Assembly (NCBI GenBank): GCA_019114515.1
Contig: DXFH01000001.1
Coordinates: 62,001-126,000 of the forward strand
Direction of reading: 5' to 3'
DNA: 64,000 nt
Origin: Candidatus Limosilactobacillus merdigallinarum
GTDB lineage: Bacteria; Bacillota; Bacilli; Lactobacillales; Lactobacillaceae
Under the pieces are notes generated by a model that was not told the DNA's origin, did not search any database, and saw nothing but the letters and a program-made list of their open reading frames with translations. The position numbers were made by a program, and so were the translations under genes. The stretch's first letter is position 1; every line of letters starts with the position of its first letter. This document shows positions 8,878-17,140 of the stretch, piece by piece.

Positions 8878-9546
8878 TTAATAATATGAATGGTGCACAA
8901 TGCGCCAGTTTGCCATATGTGGTGCCCAAGAACGGTAAAGTGCTTCGGCAATTTGCAGCCAGGTATAGCCTAGCAGCATTGCGCCAATCGTGTCCGATGG
9001 AAAATGTGCATTTAAGTAAACCCGTGAAACTGCCAGCAGAATGATAAAGATCACTAACAACAGCTGGCAGATCACCCGCTTAGAATTGCTCTTGATTAAG
9101 GGGATTACTACCAGGAAAAGCACAGCTGCCACTAAGAAGAAGCCTAAAACATGGCCACTTGGGTAACTAAAGCCACTATCCTTAGCCATGTGTTGTGCTG
9201 GCCGATTTCTCTTCACAATGTGCTTAATGATAAAGCCCAGCACGTCACCACCAAATACAGTAGCTAAAGCCCACAAGGCTGGAATTTTAAATTTGAATCC
9301 CCAAAGGAAGAATGCGATCACCAATGTCCACAAGATATCCATCTTCGGACTGCCCAGAAAACTGATCAAAACCATTAGGTGATGACCAAAGGAACCCTGG
9401 TTGCCTTCACCAATCAGTGCCTGTAAAACGGAATCGATGGCCCCGATCAGGATGGAGTTCTTATAAACCATTGCGGTAACTACTACGAAAAGGACAGCAG
9501 CCACTATTAGGCGCTTCCAACGTCCAGAATCTTTTTCAATTAGCAT
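8878..9546 (-). CDS. PAP2 family membrane phosphatase
   Basis: A 222-residue integral membrane phosphatase of the PAP2/BacA-independent undecaprenyl-diphosphatase type. The three phosphatase motifs are present: KHIVKRNRP, YPSGH and SRVYLNAHFPSD. About six hydrophobic segments surround them. AGGAGA lies before the ATG. It probably recycles undecaprenyl diphosphate or acts on phosphatidic acid or phosphatidylglycerol phosphate; sequence alone does not decide. A second PAP2 gene lies at 47445. Confidence 0.9.
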   Translation of the reverse strand: MLIEKDSGRWKRLIVAAVLFVVVTAMVYKNSILIGAIDSVLQALIGEGNQGSFGHHLMVLISFLGSPKMDILWTLVIAFFLWGFKFKIPALWALATVFGGDVLGFIIKHIVKRNRPAQHMAKDSGFSYPSGHVLGFFLVAAVLFLVVIPLIKSNSKRVICQLLLVIFIILLAVSRVYLNAHFPSDTIGAMLLGYTWLQIAEALYRSWAPHMANWRIVHHSYY

Positions 9547-9605
9547 TGTCTATCTCCTGTTAATTAATCTTGTTGAGTATAACACAAAATTGTCTGCTTC
9601 GTAGC

Positions 9606-10064
9606 TTACCGGTTCTGTCGCAGCCGTTTATGACGGTAAAATAGCATCCGATTAACCACGTCACCTAACCCATAGCCAATCGTGATTGCACCACAAATTA
9701 CGACGACTTGGTAGAGATAAAACAGGGTGAGGTCATAATGACCCATCACAAAATAGCGCACTACCTTATACGCTTGTCCACCAGGAACTAGCGCTGCCAA
9801 TGCCGGCACGTTAAAGACAATCATTGGTAGGCGATAATGACGTGCTGCATAAAAACTAGCTACCGAGATTCCTAAAGCTGCCAACAAGTTGCACACGGCC
9901 AAGCCTAAATGCAGCTTATAGTAAATCACAACGTAAAAAATCCAATCCAAGCCACCAATTAATGCAATCGGAATGGCTGCCGACCATGGGGTGCTCCGCA
10001 ATGCGCCGAAACAAATGGAGGCAATGCCGGCAAGTAAAAATTGACGTAAGAAATACCAGACCAT
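9606..10064 (-). CDS. Threonine/serine exporter, C-terminal-type subunit (ThrE, DUF3815)
   Basis: A 152-residue, four-to-five-helix membrane protein corresponding to the C-terminal half of ThrE. The PGGQAYKVVRYF stretch is typical. AGGAGGTAGGAT precedes the ATG. The N-terminal-type partner ends 10 nt upstream, so the two form a split exporter. A fused version of the same architecture lies at 35537-36880. Confidence 0.85.
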   Translation of the reverse strand: MVWYFLRQFLLAGIASICFGALRSTPWSAAIPIALIGGLDWIFYVVIYYKLHLGLAVCNLLAALGISVASFYAARHYRLPMIVFNVPALAALVPGGQAYKVVRYFVMGHYDLTLFYLYQVVVICGAITIGYGLGDVVNRMLFYRHKRLRQNR

Positions 10065-10074
10065 ATCCTACCTC

Positions 10075-10827
10075 CTAAAAGTACCGCAAAACAATGACAA
10101 TACCACAACCAATCGCGATCGCCGTAATCACGGCTTCCAAAGCTCGCGTCGGTCCGCTAATCAAATGACCAGATACTAGGTCACGAGCAGCGTTAGTTAA
10201 AGCAACGCCGGGAACTAGCGGCATCACGGCACCAATAATGATAGCATTCACGTTGCCAGTCCAACCGAGCTTATAAGAAAAGCCAGCCATTAAGGCAATC
10301 AGAAGCGATGAGACAAATTCACCCATGTACTTAATCCGGAATTTTTTAACCAGCCAGAGGTAGAACCAGTAGGAAACCCCACCAATAATGAAGCCCGCCC
10401 AACTATCTTTCACATCATTAGTGAAGACAATCATCAGGGTGAGACTCAAGATCGCAGCGGCCATACACTGGGTAAACAAAGACAGCTGCATCTTACTGTG
10501 GTCGACATCTTGCAATTTGTCATAAAGGTCTTCAAGACTCAGCTTACCGGTAGCAAATTCACGGGATAATTCGTTGACCGCAACTACCTTGGCCAAATTA
10601 TCCGCCCGTGACCGAATATCAGTGGCTTCGGCATTCGGCATTCGTTCCGCCGACACCACGATCCCCGTAACGGTAGTGAAAGCTTGGAAATAATGCAGGC
10701 CGGCATTTTGTGCAATGCGGTACATCGTATCATTAACCCGCTCCATGTTTGAACCGTTTTCGATCAATAATTTACCTGCTAACAAACTACAATTTAATGC
10801 TAAAACTAGTCGCTCGTTATCGACCAC
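10075..10827 (-). CDS. Threonine/serine exporter, N-terminal-type subunit (ThrE, DUF1212)
   Basis: A 250-residue protein with the ThrE N-terminal domain: the ENGSNMERVNDTMYRIA segment and TVTGIVVSAE, followed by five hydrophobic helices. The track starts at a GTG directly after GAGG, which is too close; the GTG at 10827 (VVDNERLVL) has 8 nt from AGAGGG. It pairs with the downstream DUF3815 gene to make a complete exporter of threonine, serine or small peptides; specificity is inferred from the family. Confidence 0.85.
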   Translation of the reverse strand: MVDNERLVLALNCSLLAGKLLIENGSNMERVNDTMYRIAQNAGLHYFQAFTTVTGIVVSAERMPNAEATDIRSRADNLAKVVAVNELSREFATGKLSLEDLYDKLQDVDHSKMQLSLFTQCMAAAILSLTLMIVFTNDVKDSWAGFIIGGVSYWFYLWLVKKFRIKYMGEFVSSLLIALMAGFSYKLGWTGNVNAIIIGAVMPLVPGVALTNAARDLVSGHLISGPTRALEAVITAIAIGCGIVIVLRYF

Positions 10828-10933
10828 TACGTTCACCCTCTTTCAATTCATCCTGAAACAGTTTAACAGAGTTTATCCCGAAATTTGCATTAATTTGTCA
10901 AACTTTTCCTAAAGAATATCCAATTAAGAAATT

Positions 10934-10970
10934 AACGTCCAAATACCATACATAACAGTATTTGGACGTT
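10934..10970. repeat. Perfect 13-bp inverted repeat between the DtxR-like and ThrE genes
   Basis: AACGTCCAAATAC and its complement GTATTTGGACGTT are separated by 11 nt. There is no T-run, so it is a weak terminator at best; it may stop the DtxR-like transcript or protect its 3' end. Apart from this hairpin, the gap 10828-11025 shows nothing I recognise. Confidence 0.7.
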
Positions 10971-11025
10971 GTTCGTTCTTTGTCGGCTACTAGACAAAAG
11001 TAAATTCATTACAAACACAAACTTG

Positions 11026-11694
11026 TTAATTATTCTTGGCCGCTTTTTCGTCAATAAAGATATTATGAGAAGCCTTGTAGGAAATATTAATTGGATCCGA
11101 CTGGCCCTTCTTTGTCACCACGATGGGTCCTTCAAACGGCTCGTGCTTAACAATATTGAGTTGATCATGCAGATTAATATGCAAGTCGCTCAAGTAGGTT
11201 AACAGCTCGTGATTATCCAAAAAGCGTTCCACTTCTACTGTTTCGCCGTCTTCACCATCCGATAGCAAGCGGTGACTAACCTGTGAAAAGTGGCCAGAGG
11301 CATCCGGAATGACTCCACCGTGCGGGCAGGTCTTGGGGTGGTCTAGAAAATTATCCAGGGCTGTCGCCAGCCGGTCACTGGTTTCATGCTCCAAAACTTC
11401 TGCTTCTGAATGCACATCGGCAACCTGGTAGTGCAGCTTTTCGGCCAAAAAGTCTTCCCAAAGACGGTGCTTGCGAACTAATTCAGCTGCATAGGCACAG
11501 CCCTTCTTCGTCAACGAAATACCAGCATACGGCTCATGTGACACCAAACCTTCCTCGGTTAATTTCGTGATCATTTCCGTCACCGAACCGGCAGCAATCC
11601 CCAGACCGAGTGAAATTTCCTTGTTGGAGACCTTCTTTTTGCCTCCACCTAATTCAAAGATAATTTTTAAATAATCTTCCTTCATTGGCGTCAT
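11026..11694 (-). CDS. DtxR/MntR family metal-dependent repressor
   Basis: A 222-residue DtxR-family regulator. The N-terminal winged helix runs MTPMKEDYLKIIFELGG to residue ~65 (recognition region GIAAGSVTEMITKL). The dimerisation and metal-binding domain follows (EAEVLEHETSD, then HPKTCPHGG), and a C-terminal SH3-like or FeoA-like domain is seen from about 150. It therefore resembles the longer SirR/IdeR-like forms rather than short MntR. The upstream part of the track ORF is dropped in favour of MTPM at 11694, the family's usual start, with GGTGG upstream. It is divergent from a CDF exporter with a palindromic operator candidate between them. Confidence 0.88.
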   Translation of the reverse strand: MTPMKEDYLKIIFELGGGKKKVSNKEISLGLGIAAGSVTEMITKLTEEGLVSHEPYAGISLTKKGCAYAAELVRKHRLWEDFLAEKLHYQVADVHSEAEVLEHETSDRLATALDNFLDHPKTCPHGGVIPDASGHFSQVSHRLLSDGEDGETVEVERFLDNHELLTYLSDLHINLHDQLNIVKHEPFEGPIVVTKKGQSDPINISYKASHNIFIDEKAAKNN

Positions 11695-11747
11695 TAGTTG
11701 CCACCAGCCTTCTTTCATAAACAAGTGTTGAATACAAAGTGATTATA

Positions 11748-11753
11748 GCATAC
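11748..11753 (-). promoter_or_regulatory. Extended -10 of the DtxR-like regulator gene
   Basis: The reverse strand has TATGCTATAATC: a perfect TATAAT preceded by TG-C, the extended -10 form. The position is approximate to a few bases. Confidence 0.5.
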
Positions 11754-11766
11754 CATAATGTTAACA

Positions 11767-11782
11767 GTTTGGATAACCTAAC
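11767..11782. promoter_or_regulatory. Predicted DtxR/MntR-type operator
   Basis: GTTTGGATAACCTAAC is an imperfect dyad (GTTnGGnTAnCCnAAC) resembling the TTAGGTTAxCCTAA boxes of DtxR, SirR and MntR relatives. It lies just upstream of the regulator's -10 and ahead of the CDF gene, where it could control both. Confidence 0.55.
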
Positions 11783-11817
11783 TTAATTTTTATTTTCATA
11801 TGATAAGGAGTGATTTG

Positions 11818-12723
11818 ATGGACTCACACCGTTTGCGCGGCCAGAACTTTCTGATTGTCACGGTGCTGAATTGGCTCATCACCATCGTTGAAATCATCGG
11901 TGGTTTAGTTTCCGGTTCACTAGCTTTACTCTCGGACGCTTTTCATAACTTAGGCGACTCGTTCTCAATTGTCTTAGGCTATGTCGCCCAATTAATCTCT
12001 CATCGTCCGGAAAGCAAGGAACGAACGTACGGTTACCGGCGCGCAGAAATTTTATCAGCATTATTAAACGCGCTTTTTCTCATTGTTATTTCGGTCTTCT
12101 TGATCGTGGAAGCTGCTAAGCGTTTTGCACATCCACACCCGGTCAACGGTGAAATTATGCTGATCGTCGCCATTATCGGATTGCTAGCAAACTTTGCCAG
12201 TGCTTTTCTATTACATCGGGGTAGCAAAGAGAGCTTAAATGTGAAGGCTACCTACTTGCATGTGCTCAGTGACGCTTTATCATCCTTGGCCGTTATTGTT
12301 GGTGGTTTCATCCTGATATTTGTCGATCTGCCGTGGTTGGACCCCGTCTTAACCATTGCCGTTTCGCTTTATGTTGCCAGTGAAGCTTGGCCCATCGTTA
12401 AACAAACCGTTAGTATCTTGATGCAGTCATCACCTGATCTGGACTTTACGAGCATCGACCATGACCTCATGCAGATTAAAGGCGTCAATGATGTGCACCA
12501 TGTTCATGCCTGGCAAATTGATGAGCACCGCATCATCTTCTCTGCGCATATTAGCTGCGATAACCTGCAGCTATGTCAGTTAGGTAAAATCTACGACCAA
12601 ATCAATGATGTGCTGCAAAAGAAATATGGTATTGCACACGTAACGATTCAGGCCGAATGCGATCGTGGTGATGACAAAGAAATGTTTAACACCAAAGAAG
12701 ACCAGCAAAATATCTGTAACTAA
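11818..12723 (+). CDS. Cation diffusion facilitator (CzcD-like metal exporter)
   Basis: A 301-residue CDF transporter that exports Zn, Co, Cd or Mn out of the cytoplasm in exchange for protons. Six membrane segments occupy residues ~10-200. Metal-site residues appear as SDAFHNLGDS (helix II, D/H) and HVLSDALSS (helix V, H/D). The C-terminal cytoplasmic domain ends with HVTIQAECD. AAGGAG lies 7 nt before the ATG at 11818, so the six extra codons in the track are removed. It is divergent from the DtxR-like repressor, which hints at manganese or iron control, although the sequence looks more like zinc/cadmium CzcD. Confidence 0.9.
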   Translation: MDSHRLRGQNFLIVTVLNWLITIVEIIGGLVSGSLALLSDAFHNLGDSFSIVLGYVAQLISHRPESKERTYGYRRAEILSALLNALFLIVISVFLIVEAAKRFAHPHPVNGEIMLIVAIIGLLANFASAFLLHRGSKESLNVKATYLHVLSDALSSLAVIVGGFILIFVDLPWLDPVLTIAVSLYVASEAWPIVKQTVSILMQSSPDLDFTSIDHDLMQIKGVNDVHHVHAWQIDEHRIIFSAHISCDNLQLCQLGKIYDQINDVLQKKYGIAHVTIQAECDRGDDKEMFNTKEDQQNICN

Positions 12724-12741
12724 TTGCTACATCAAGACATC

Positions 12742-12785
12742 AAAAAGCAGTCATTGGATTCATTCATCCAACGGCTGCTTTTTAT
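12742..12785 (+). terminator. Terminator of the CDF gene
   Basis: AAAGCAG...TTGGAT / ATCCAA...CTGCTTTTT hairpin with T-run. An A-run on the left makes it usable by the converging VIT gene as well. Confidence 0.75.
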
Positions 12786-12803
12786 TTTGATTAATATTAT
12801 GCA

Positions 12804-13493
12804 TTAGAACAATTTACCGACACCAAAGTGGATGGTAATCGTAATTAGGCCAATTATGATATTACGAATAACCGCAATCTTGACCAAACCATTGCCCAAC
12901 TTGGAGCTGATGTAGCCAGTCAATGCACTGGTGGCCACAACCGCTAGAATCGTTGCTGACCACTTGTAGTGACCGGGTACAAAGGTCATGGCTATGAGTG
13001 GCAACAGTCCGCCGGCTGCTGCCGCAAAGAGTGACGCAAAGGCAGCATCCCACGGATTTAAGTAGTGACCTAATTCGATATCATACTTAATCCGGACAAC
13101 CGTTTGCAAAGACTTTTTTTTCAGCAAGTCATCCGCAATGGCCATTGAAGTTTCCGCAGAGACGCCCTTATTAACGTAATAATCACGAACCGCCCTGCGT
13201 TCGCCTTCAAAGTCTTCTTTTAATAGTCGCTCTTCTTTAGCAACGGCCGACTTTTCAGTATCCTTTTGCGTACTAACAGAAGCGTATTCACCACAAGCCA
13301 TGGAAAAGGCACACGCGAGCAAATCTGAGAGACCGGCAATAAAAATCGTAAATTTATCTGTTGTAGCAGCCGCTACGGAAACCAACACGCCGACAACTGT
13401 TAAGATGCCATCATTAGAGCCCAGGACACCGGCACGCAGCGTGTTCAGCTTCTCTTCCATCGTCTGCTTTTCTTTTTTATTTTTCGCGATCAT
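12804..13493 (-). CDS. VIT1/CCC1 family transporter, copy 2
   Basis: A 229-residue member of the vacuolar iron transporter family, which moves Fe(II) or Mn(II). Helix 1 has the family signature LRAGVLGSNDGILTVVGVLV. The cytoplasmic helices are acidic and basic (STQKDTEKSAVAKEERLLKEDF). The track ORF opens at a TTG; the ATG one codon later (13493) has AGGTG at 7 nt. It follows a related gene with a 15-nt gap, so the two are an operon and may form a heteromer. Confidence 0.88.
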   Translation of the reverse strand: MIAKNKKEKQTMEEKLNTLRAGVLGSNDGILTVVGVLVSVAAATTDKFTIFIAGLSDLLACAFSMACGEYASVSTQKDTEKSAVAKEERLLKEDFEGERRAVRDYYVNKGVSAETSMAIADDLLKKKSLQTVVRIKYDIELGHYLNPWDAAFASLFAAAAGGLLPLIAMTFVPGHYKWSATILAVVATSALTGYISSKLGNGLVKIAVIRNIIIGLITITIHFGVGKLF

Positions 13494-13508
13494 CAATGTT
13501 CACCTGCC

Positions 13509-14192
13509 TTAGCGCTTTAACAATTGACCGATTAAGAAAGTCACGGCCATCGTCAATAAGCCGGATACGGTATTGCGGATCACCGACTTTAGTTTGTTCG
13601 GATTATTGCCTAAAACAGCCGCAATGTAACCAGTGATGACTAATGCAATTAAGACCGCAATCACCGTTGCTATAATCCGTGTAGCTGGCGGAAATGTGGT
13701 GACCGCTACCATTGGCAAGATTGAACCCAATGGAAAAGAAATGAACGAAGAGAGTGCCGCCGCATAGGGACTGGTAAATTCATTGGGATTAAAGCCGTAA
13801 CGTTCCTGGACGGCCGTGCCCATGGCATCCTTATCCATCAGTTCTTTAGTAGCTTTCTGTGCCAAGTCTTCAGAAATATCCTGGTCCATGTACTTTTGCT
13901 TTACATAATTGAATTCGCCTTGCGGATCCTCGGCCAACCGTTCCTTTTCTTCGACTAAAGCCATCCGTTGCGAATCTTTTTGGGTACTAACAGAAACATA
14001 CTCCCCCATGCACATAGAAATGGTGCCCGCCAAACTGCCGGATAAACCAGAAATTAAAATTGAATAACTATTGCTAGTGGCAGCGGCAACCCCAATTACA
14101 ATTCCGGCAACGGAGATAATCCCGTCGTTTGCACCCATGACAATTGCCCGCAGAACATTAATCCGCTGTGCCAATGACATCTTCTTTGCCAT
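13509..14192 (-). CDS. VIT1/CCC1 family transporter, copy 1
   Basis: A 227-residue VIT family protein, clearly related to its neighbour. Signature: LRAIVMGANDGIISVAGIVI. The cytoplasmic stretch STQKDSQRMALVEEKERLAE aligns with the other copy. AAGGAAG precedes the ATG at 14192; the 25 extra N-terminal residues of the track ORF are not supported. Role: efflux or handling of ferrous iron or manganese, consistent with the nearby DtxR-like regulator and CDF exporter. Confidence 0.88.
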   Translation of the reverse strand: MAKKMSLAQRINVLRAIVMGANDGIISVAGIVIGVAAATSNSYSILISGLSGSLAGTISMCMGEYVSVSTQKDSQRMALVEEKERLAEDPQGEFNYVKQKYMDQDISEDLAQKATKELMDKDAMGTAVQERYGFNPNEFTSPYAAALSSFISFPLGSILPMVAVTTFPPATRIIATVIAVLIALVITGYIAAVLGNNPNKLKSVIRNTVSGLLTMAVTFLIGQLLKR

Positions 14193-14310
14193 TTTATTAC
14201 TTCCTTCCCTGCGCTGTTTAGAATCATTATAAAGTGGTAATTCACAAAAGTAAAGTTCATTTGCCATTGCCTGTCATTTATTTAGAAGTGTTGTAAATTA
14301 AAATCAAAAT

Positions 14311-14338
14311 AAAAAACGCTGGCAGCCGCCAACGTTTT
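14311..14338 (-). terminator. Terminator of the universal stress protein gene
   Basis: AAACG-TTGGCGGC / GCTGCCAG-CGTTTTTT hairpin on the reverse strand. Confidence 0.75.
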
Positions 14339-14359
14339 GAATGCACACGCTTGATTAAG

Positions 14360-14836
14360 CTAATTTTCTTGTTGGTCTTCTTCGGTCCGAATAACAAAGA
14401 CAGAAGTGCCAGAGTGTTTAACCATGTATGAAGCCTGTGAACCCACTTCTTTACGATTGCCTGGCTTACCAATTGAACCCACAATTAATAGGTCAGGGTG
14501 AAATTCCGGAATGACATGGTTACAAATACGTTCAGAAGGACGATCGCCTTCATCGATAATTGCGGTGATCTTTTGCGGATCAACGCCGTAATCAATCGCT
14601 GCCTGAACATATTCATTAATCCGTTTCTTTAATTCCTCACGACTAGAGTGAATGTAATCCTTGTTCAATGCCTGGTAAACATTCACCTTGTCTGTTTCGT
14701 AAACGGAAACAATTCCCAATTCAGAATTGTTACGTTTGGCCTTGTCAACAGCATATGAAAAAGCTGCTCGGGCGTCAGGAGCATCGTCAACCCCCACTAA
14801 AATCTTATGATAATGTGCTGGTTTAATGTCGAACAT
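14360..14836 (-). CDS. Universal stress protein (UspA family)
   Basis: A 158-residue single Usp domain. The fold begins KILVGVDDAPDARAAFSYAV and ends with the nucleotide-binding strand LLIVGSIGKPGNRKEVGSQASYMVKHSGTSVFVI, a variant of the G-2x-G-9x-G(S/T) ATP motif. AGGGG lies before the ATG. It is expected to be cytoplasmic and induced by stress; no partner can be named. It stands alone with its own terminator. Confidence 0.9.
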   Translation of the reverse strand: MFDIKPAHYHKILVGVDDAPDARAAFSYAVDKAKRNNSELGIVSVYETDKVNVYQALNKDYIHSSREELKKRINEYVQAAIDYGVDPQKITAIIDEGDRPSERICNHVIPEFHPDLLIVGSIGKPGNRKEVGSQASYMVKHSGTSVFVIRTEEDQQEN

Positions 14837-15058
14837 ATTTTTCCCCTCTCCATAGTTGTGGACAACGCACCAAATCCGGCAGTGCGGTTGGTGGTCAATT
14901 CCATTTCTTATGTTACTACTAAATTATGTTTTGTAAACATTATTTTTTAGCTGAGCCTAAACATTTTCTACTATCCCGTTAATAATTGACACATTCCATT
15001 GTTAGTAAACTAAGTAGGCGTTATCATAAAGGCGTATCAATCGATCGGAGGTTTAATT

Positions 15059-16594
15059 ATGGCAAAAAAAATGATTGATCATTACTTTTATGACGAAGCT
15101 GCCTACGACTACCACGATGGCGGTTACGTTCCACTGAAAGTTCCTGATATTCCTCAACAAAAACTGAATATCCCTTCCTTATTGAAGCCGGATAAAGAAA
15201 CGGATACCGACATGTATTACACCGTCACTGCCCAAACCGGTGAAGTGCAGCTATTGCCAGGTCAAAAAACCAAGACTTGGGGTTACAATGCGCCTTTACT
15301 CGGGCAAACCGTTGTGTTTAAAAAGGGCAAGACCATCCATGTACACTTGGTAAACCACCTGCCAGAAGTTACCACTTTTCACTGGCATGGCTTAGTTATT
15401 CCCGGGCCAATTGAAGACGGGGGCTGCCACGCACCCGTTTATCCGGGCGAAGAAAAAGACATTACTTTTAAGATTAACCAGCCAGCTGCCTTTGTTTGGC
15501 TCCACGCTCACCCATGTCCATCAACGGCGGAACAGGTTTGGCATGGCCTCGCTTGTGGCGCCATTGTTCAAGATGAACATGAAGCCCGCATGCCCCTGCC
15601 GCGCAACTATGGAGTAGATGATATTCCAATTATCTTGCAAGACCGGCGCTTCCATGAAGATAATCAATGGGACTACCGTGCCGACTACGACCCCGATGGC
15701 GTGATGGGACCAACCCCAATGATTAACGGCACAATTAACCCTTACTTTGATGTCACTACGCAAAAAGTACGCCTGCGTTTCTTGGATGGCGCTAACCGGC
15801 GTGAATGGAGGCTGCACTTTTCTGACGACCTGCCGTTCACCCAAATTGCTGGCGATTTAAGTCTCTTGCCACATCCGGTTAAGATGACCAAAATAATGAT
15901 CACCTGTGCCGAGCGACAAGAAATCGTTGTCGACTTCGGCAAGTACAAGCCTGGCGATGTCGTTACCCTTTACAGTGATGACACACCATTAGTTCACTTC
16001 CGCATTCATGAATTCAAGGCGGACAACACGCCAATTCCGGATACCTTATACCAGACTCCTAATCCGAAGGTGGACGCCGACTTACCTGTTCACCACGTCA
16101 CCCTTGATGGCATGGATGAATCAGTTGCCATGAACGGTAAGAAATTCCAAATGGAACGCATTGACTACCAAATGGAGGTCGGCCAGGTACAACTGTGGGA
16201 TATCCTGAACACAAACGACAAGCCGGGTATGATCCACCCTTATCACATGCATGGCTGTCACTTTACGGTCGTCTCGCGTAACGGCAAGCAACCTTATCCA
16301 AATGAACTTGGTTTAAAGGATACGGTCGTTGTTAACCCACAAGAACACGTGGTCATCAAGGTCTGGTTCCCGGTTCCCGGGATCTTTATGTACCATTGCC
16401 ATATCATTGAACATGAAGATGGTGGTATGATGGCACAAATTAAGGTCATTGATCCTAATGACCCTGATAAGAAGTATCATTTGATGGACCATCACACCCT
16501 GATGAAGGCGTTTGCCGAAGAACGTGGCGTCTCCATGGATAACCTTTGGCTAGGCGGCATGGATTCCTACAAGAAGATGGGTGTCGAAATGTAA
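15059..16594 (+). CDS. Multicopper oxidase (CotA/laccase-like), cytoplasmic
   Basis: A 511-residue three-domain multicopper oxidase that uses oxygen to oxidise phenolics, bilirubin, Cu(I), Mn(II) or Fe(II). All four copper-ligand motifs are visible: HWHG, WLHAHP, HPYHMHG and HCHIIEHEDGGM, so all three copper types should load. There is no signal peptide or Tat motif, so it should stay in the cytoplasm. CGGAGG lies 7 nt before the ATG. Upstream TTGACA at 14989 may be its -35. A GNAT gene follows 22 nt downstream in the same unit. Its position next to metal transporters suggests metal or redox defence. Confidence 0.92.
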   Translation: MAKKMIDHYFYDEAAYDYHDGGYVPLKVPDIPQQKLNIPSLLKPDKETDTDMYYTVTAQTGEVQLLPGQKTKTWGYNAPLLGQTVVFKKGKTIHVHLVNHLPEVTTFHWHGLVIPGPIEDGGCHAPVYPGEEKDITFKINQPAAFVWLHAHPCPSTAEQVWHGLACGAIVQDEHEARMPLPRNYGVDDIPIILQDRRFHEDNQWDYRADYDPDGVMGPTPMINGTINPYFDVTTQKVRLRFLDGANRREWRLHFSDDLPFTQIAGDLSLLPHPVKMTKIMITCAERQEIVVDFGKYKPGDVVTLYSDDTPLVHFRIHEFKADNTPIPDTLYQTPNPKVDADLPVHHVTLDGMDESVAMNGKKFQMERIDYQMEVGQVQLWDILNTNDKPGMIHPYHMHGCHFTVVSRNGKQPYPNELGLKDTVVVNPQEHVVIKVWFPVPGIFMYHCHIIEHEDGGMMAQIKVIDPNDPDKKYHLMDHHTLMKAFAEERGVSMDNLWLGGMDSYKKMGVEM

Positions 16595-16616
16595 ATACTT
16601 AACTGGAGGGTTGCGT

Positions 16617-17054
16617 ATGAAATGGTATGACAAAACATTCGATCAAATAACAACTAATGAACTCTTTGACATTAACCTGTTAAGAGCCAACGTATTTAAC
16701 GGCGAGCAGAAATGTATCACCCCCGACCCGGACCTGATGGATAAACAAGCACACCATGTTTTTGCAATTGAAGATGGTAAGTTAGCTGCCTATGGTCGCT
16801 ACTTTGAAGAAGACGATCATGCTAGTCTGGGTCGTGTCGTGGTTAACCCGCTCTTTCGGGGCCGAGGCCTCGGCTCGCAATTAGTTGAGCATATTCTTGC
16901 TGGCATTAAGCAAAATTATGCTGGCAAGCCAATCATTATCCATGCGCAGTGCTATGTAAAAGACTTGTATGCACGCTTTGGTTTCAAAGAGACCGGTGAT
17001 ATTTTCTTTGAAGCAGAACGCGAACACATTACGATGACTCATCCAGCTTTATAA
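16617..17054 (+). CDS. GNAT acetyltransferase, ElaA-like
   Basis: A 145-residue acetyltransferase of the ElaA type. It starts MKWYDKTFDQITTNELFDI, as these proteins do, and has the acetyl-CoA loop LFRGRGLGSQLVEHIL and the C-terminal HAQCYVKDLYARFGFK. TGGAGGG precedes the ATG at 16617, which rejects the upstream start in the track. It is probably co-transcribed with the multicopper oxidase. Substrate unknown. Confidence 0.88.
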   Translation: MKWYDKTFDQITTNELFDINLLRANVFNGEQKCITPDPDLMDKQAHHVFAIEDGKLAAYGRYFEEDDHASLGRVVVNPLFRGRGLGSQLVEHILAGIKQNYAGKPIIIHAQCYVKDLYARFGFKETGDIFFEAEREHITMTHPAL

Positions 17055-17068
17055 TTACTGTCAGTATG

Positions 17069-17106
17069 AAAAACGGTCGCTAGACAATTCTAGCGGCCGT
17101 TTTTTC
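17069..17106 (+). terminator. Terminator of the oxidase/GNAT unit
   Basis: AAACGGTCGCTAGA / TCTAGCGGCCGTTTTTT with loop CAAT; a strong terminator, probably bidirectional. Confidence 0.85.
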
Positions 17107-17140
17107 GGTTATTCTCGTAATGCACTAATATTTAATCTAC

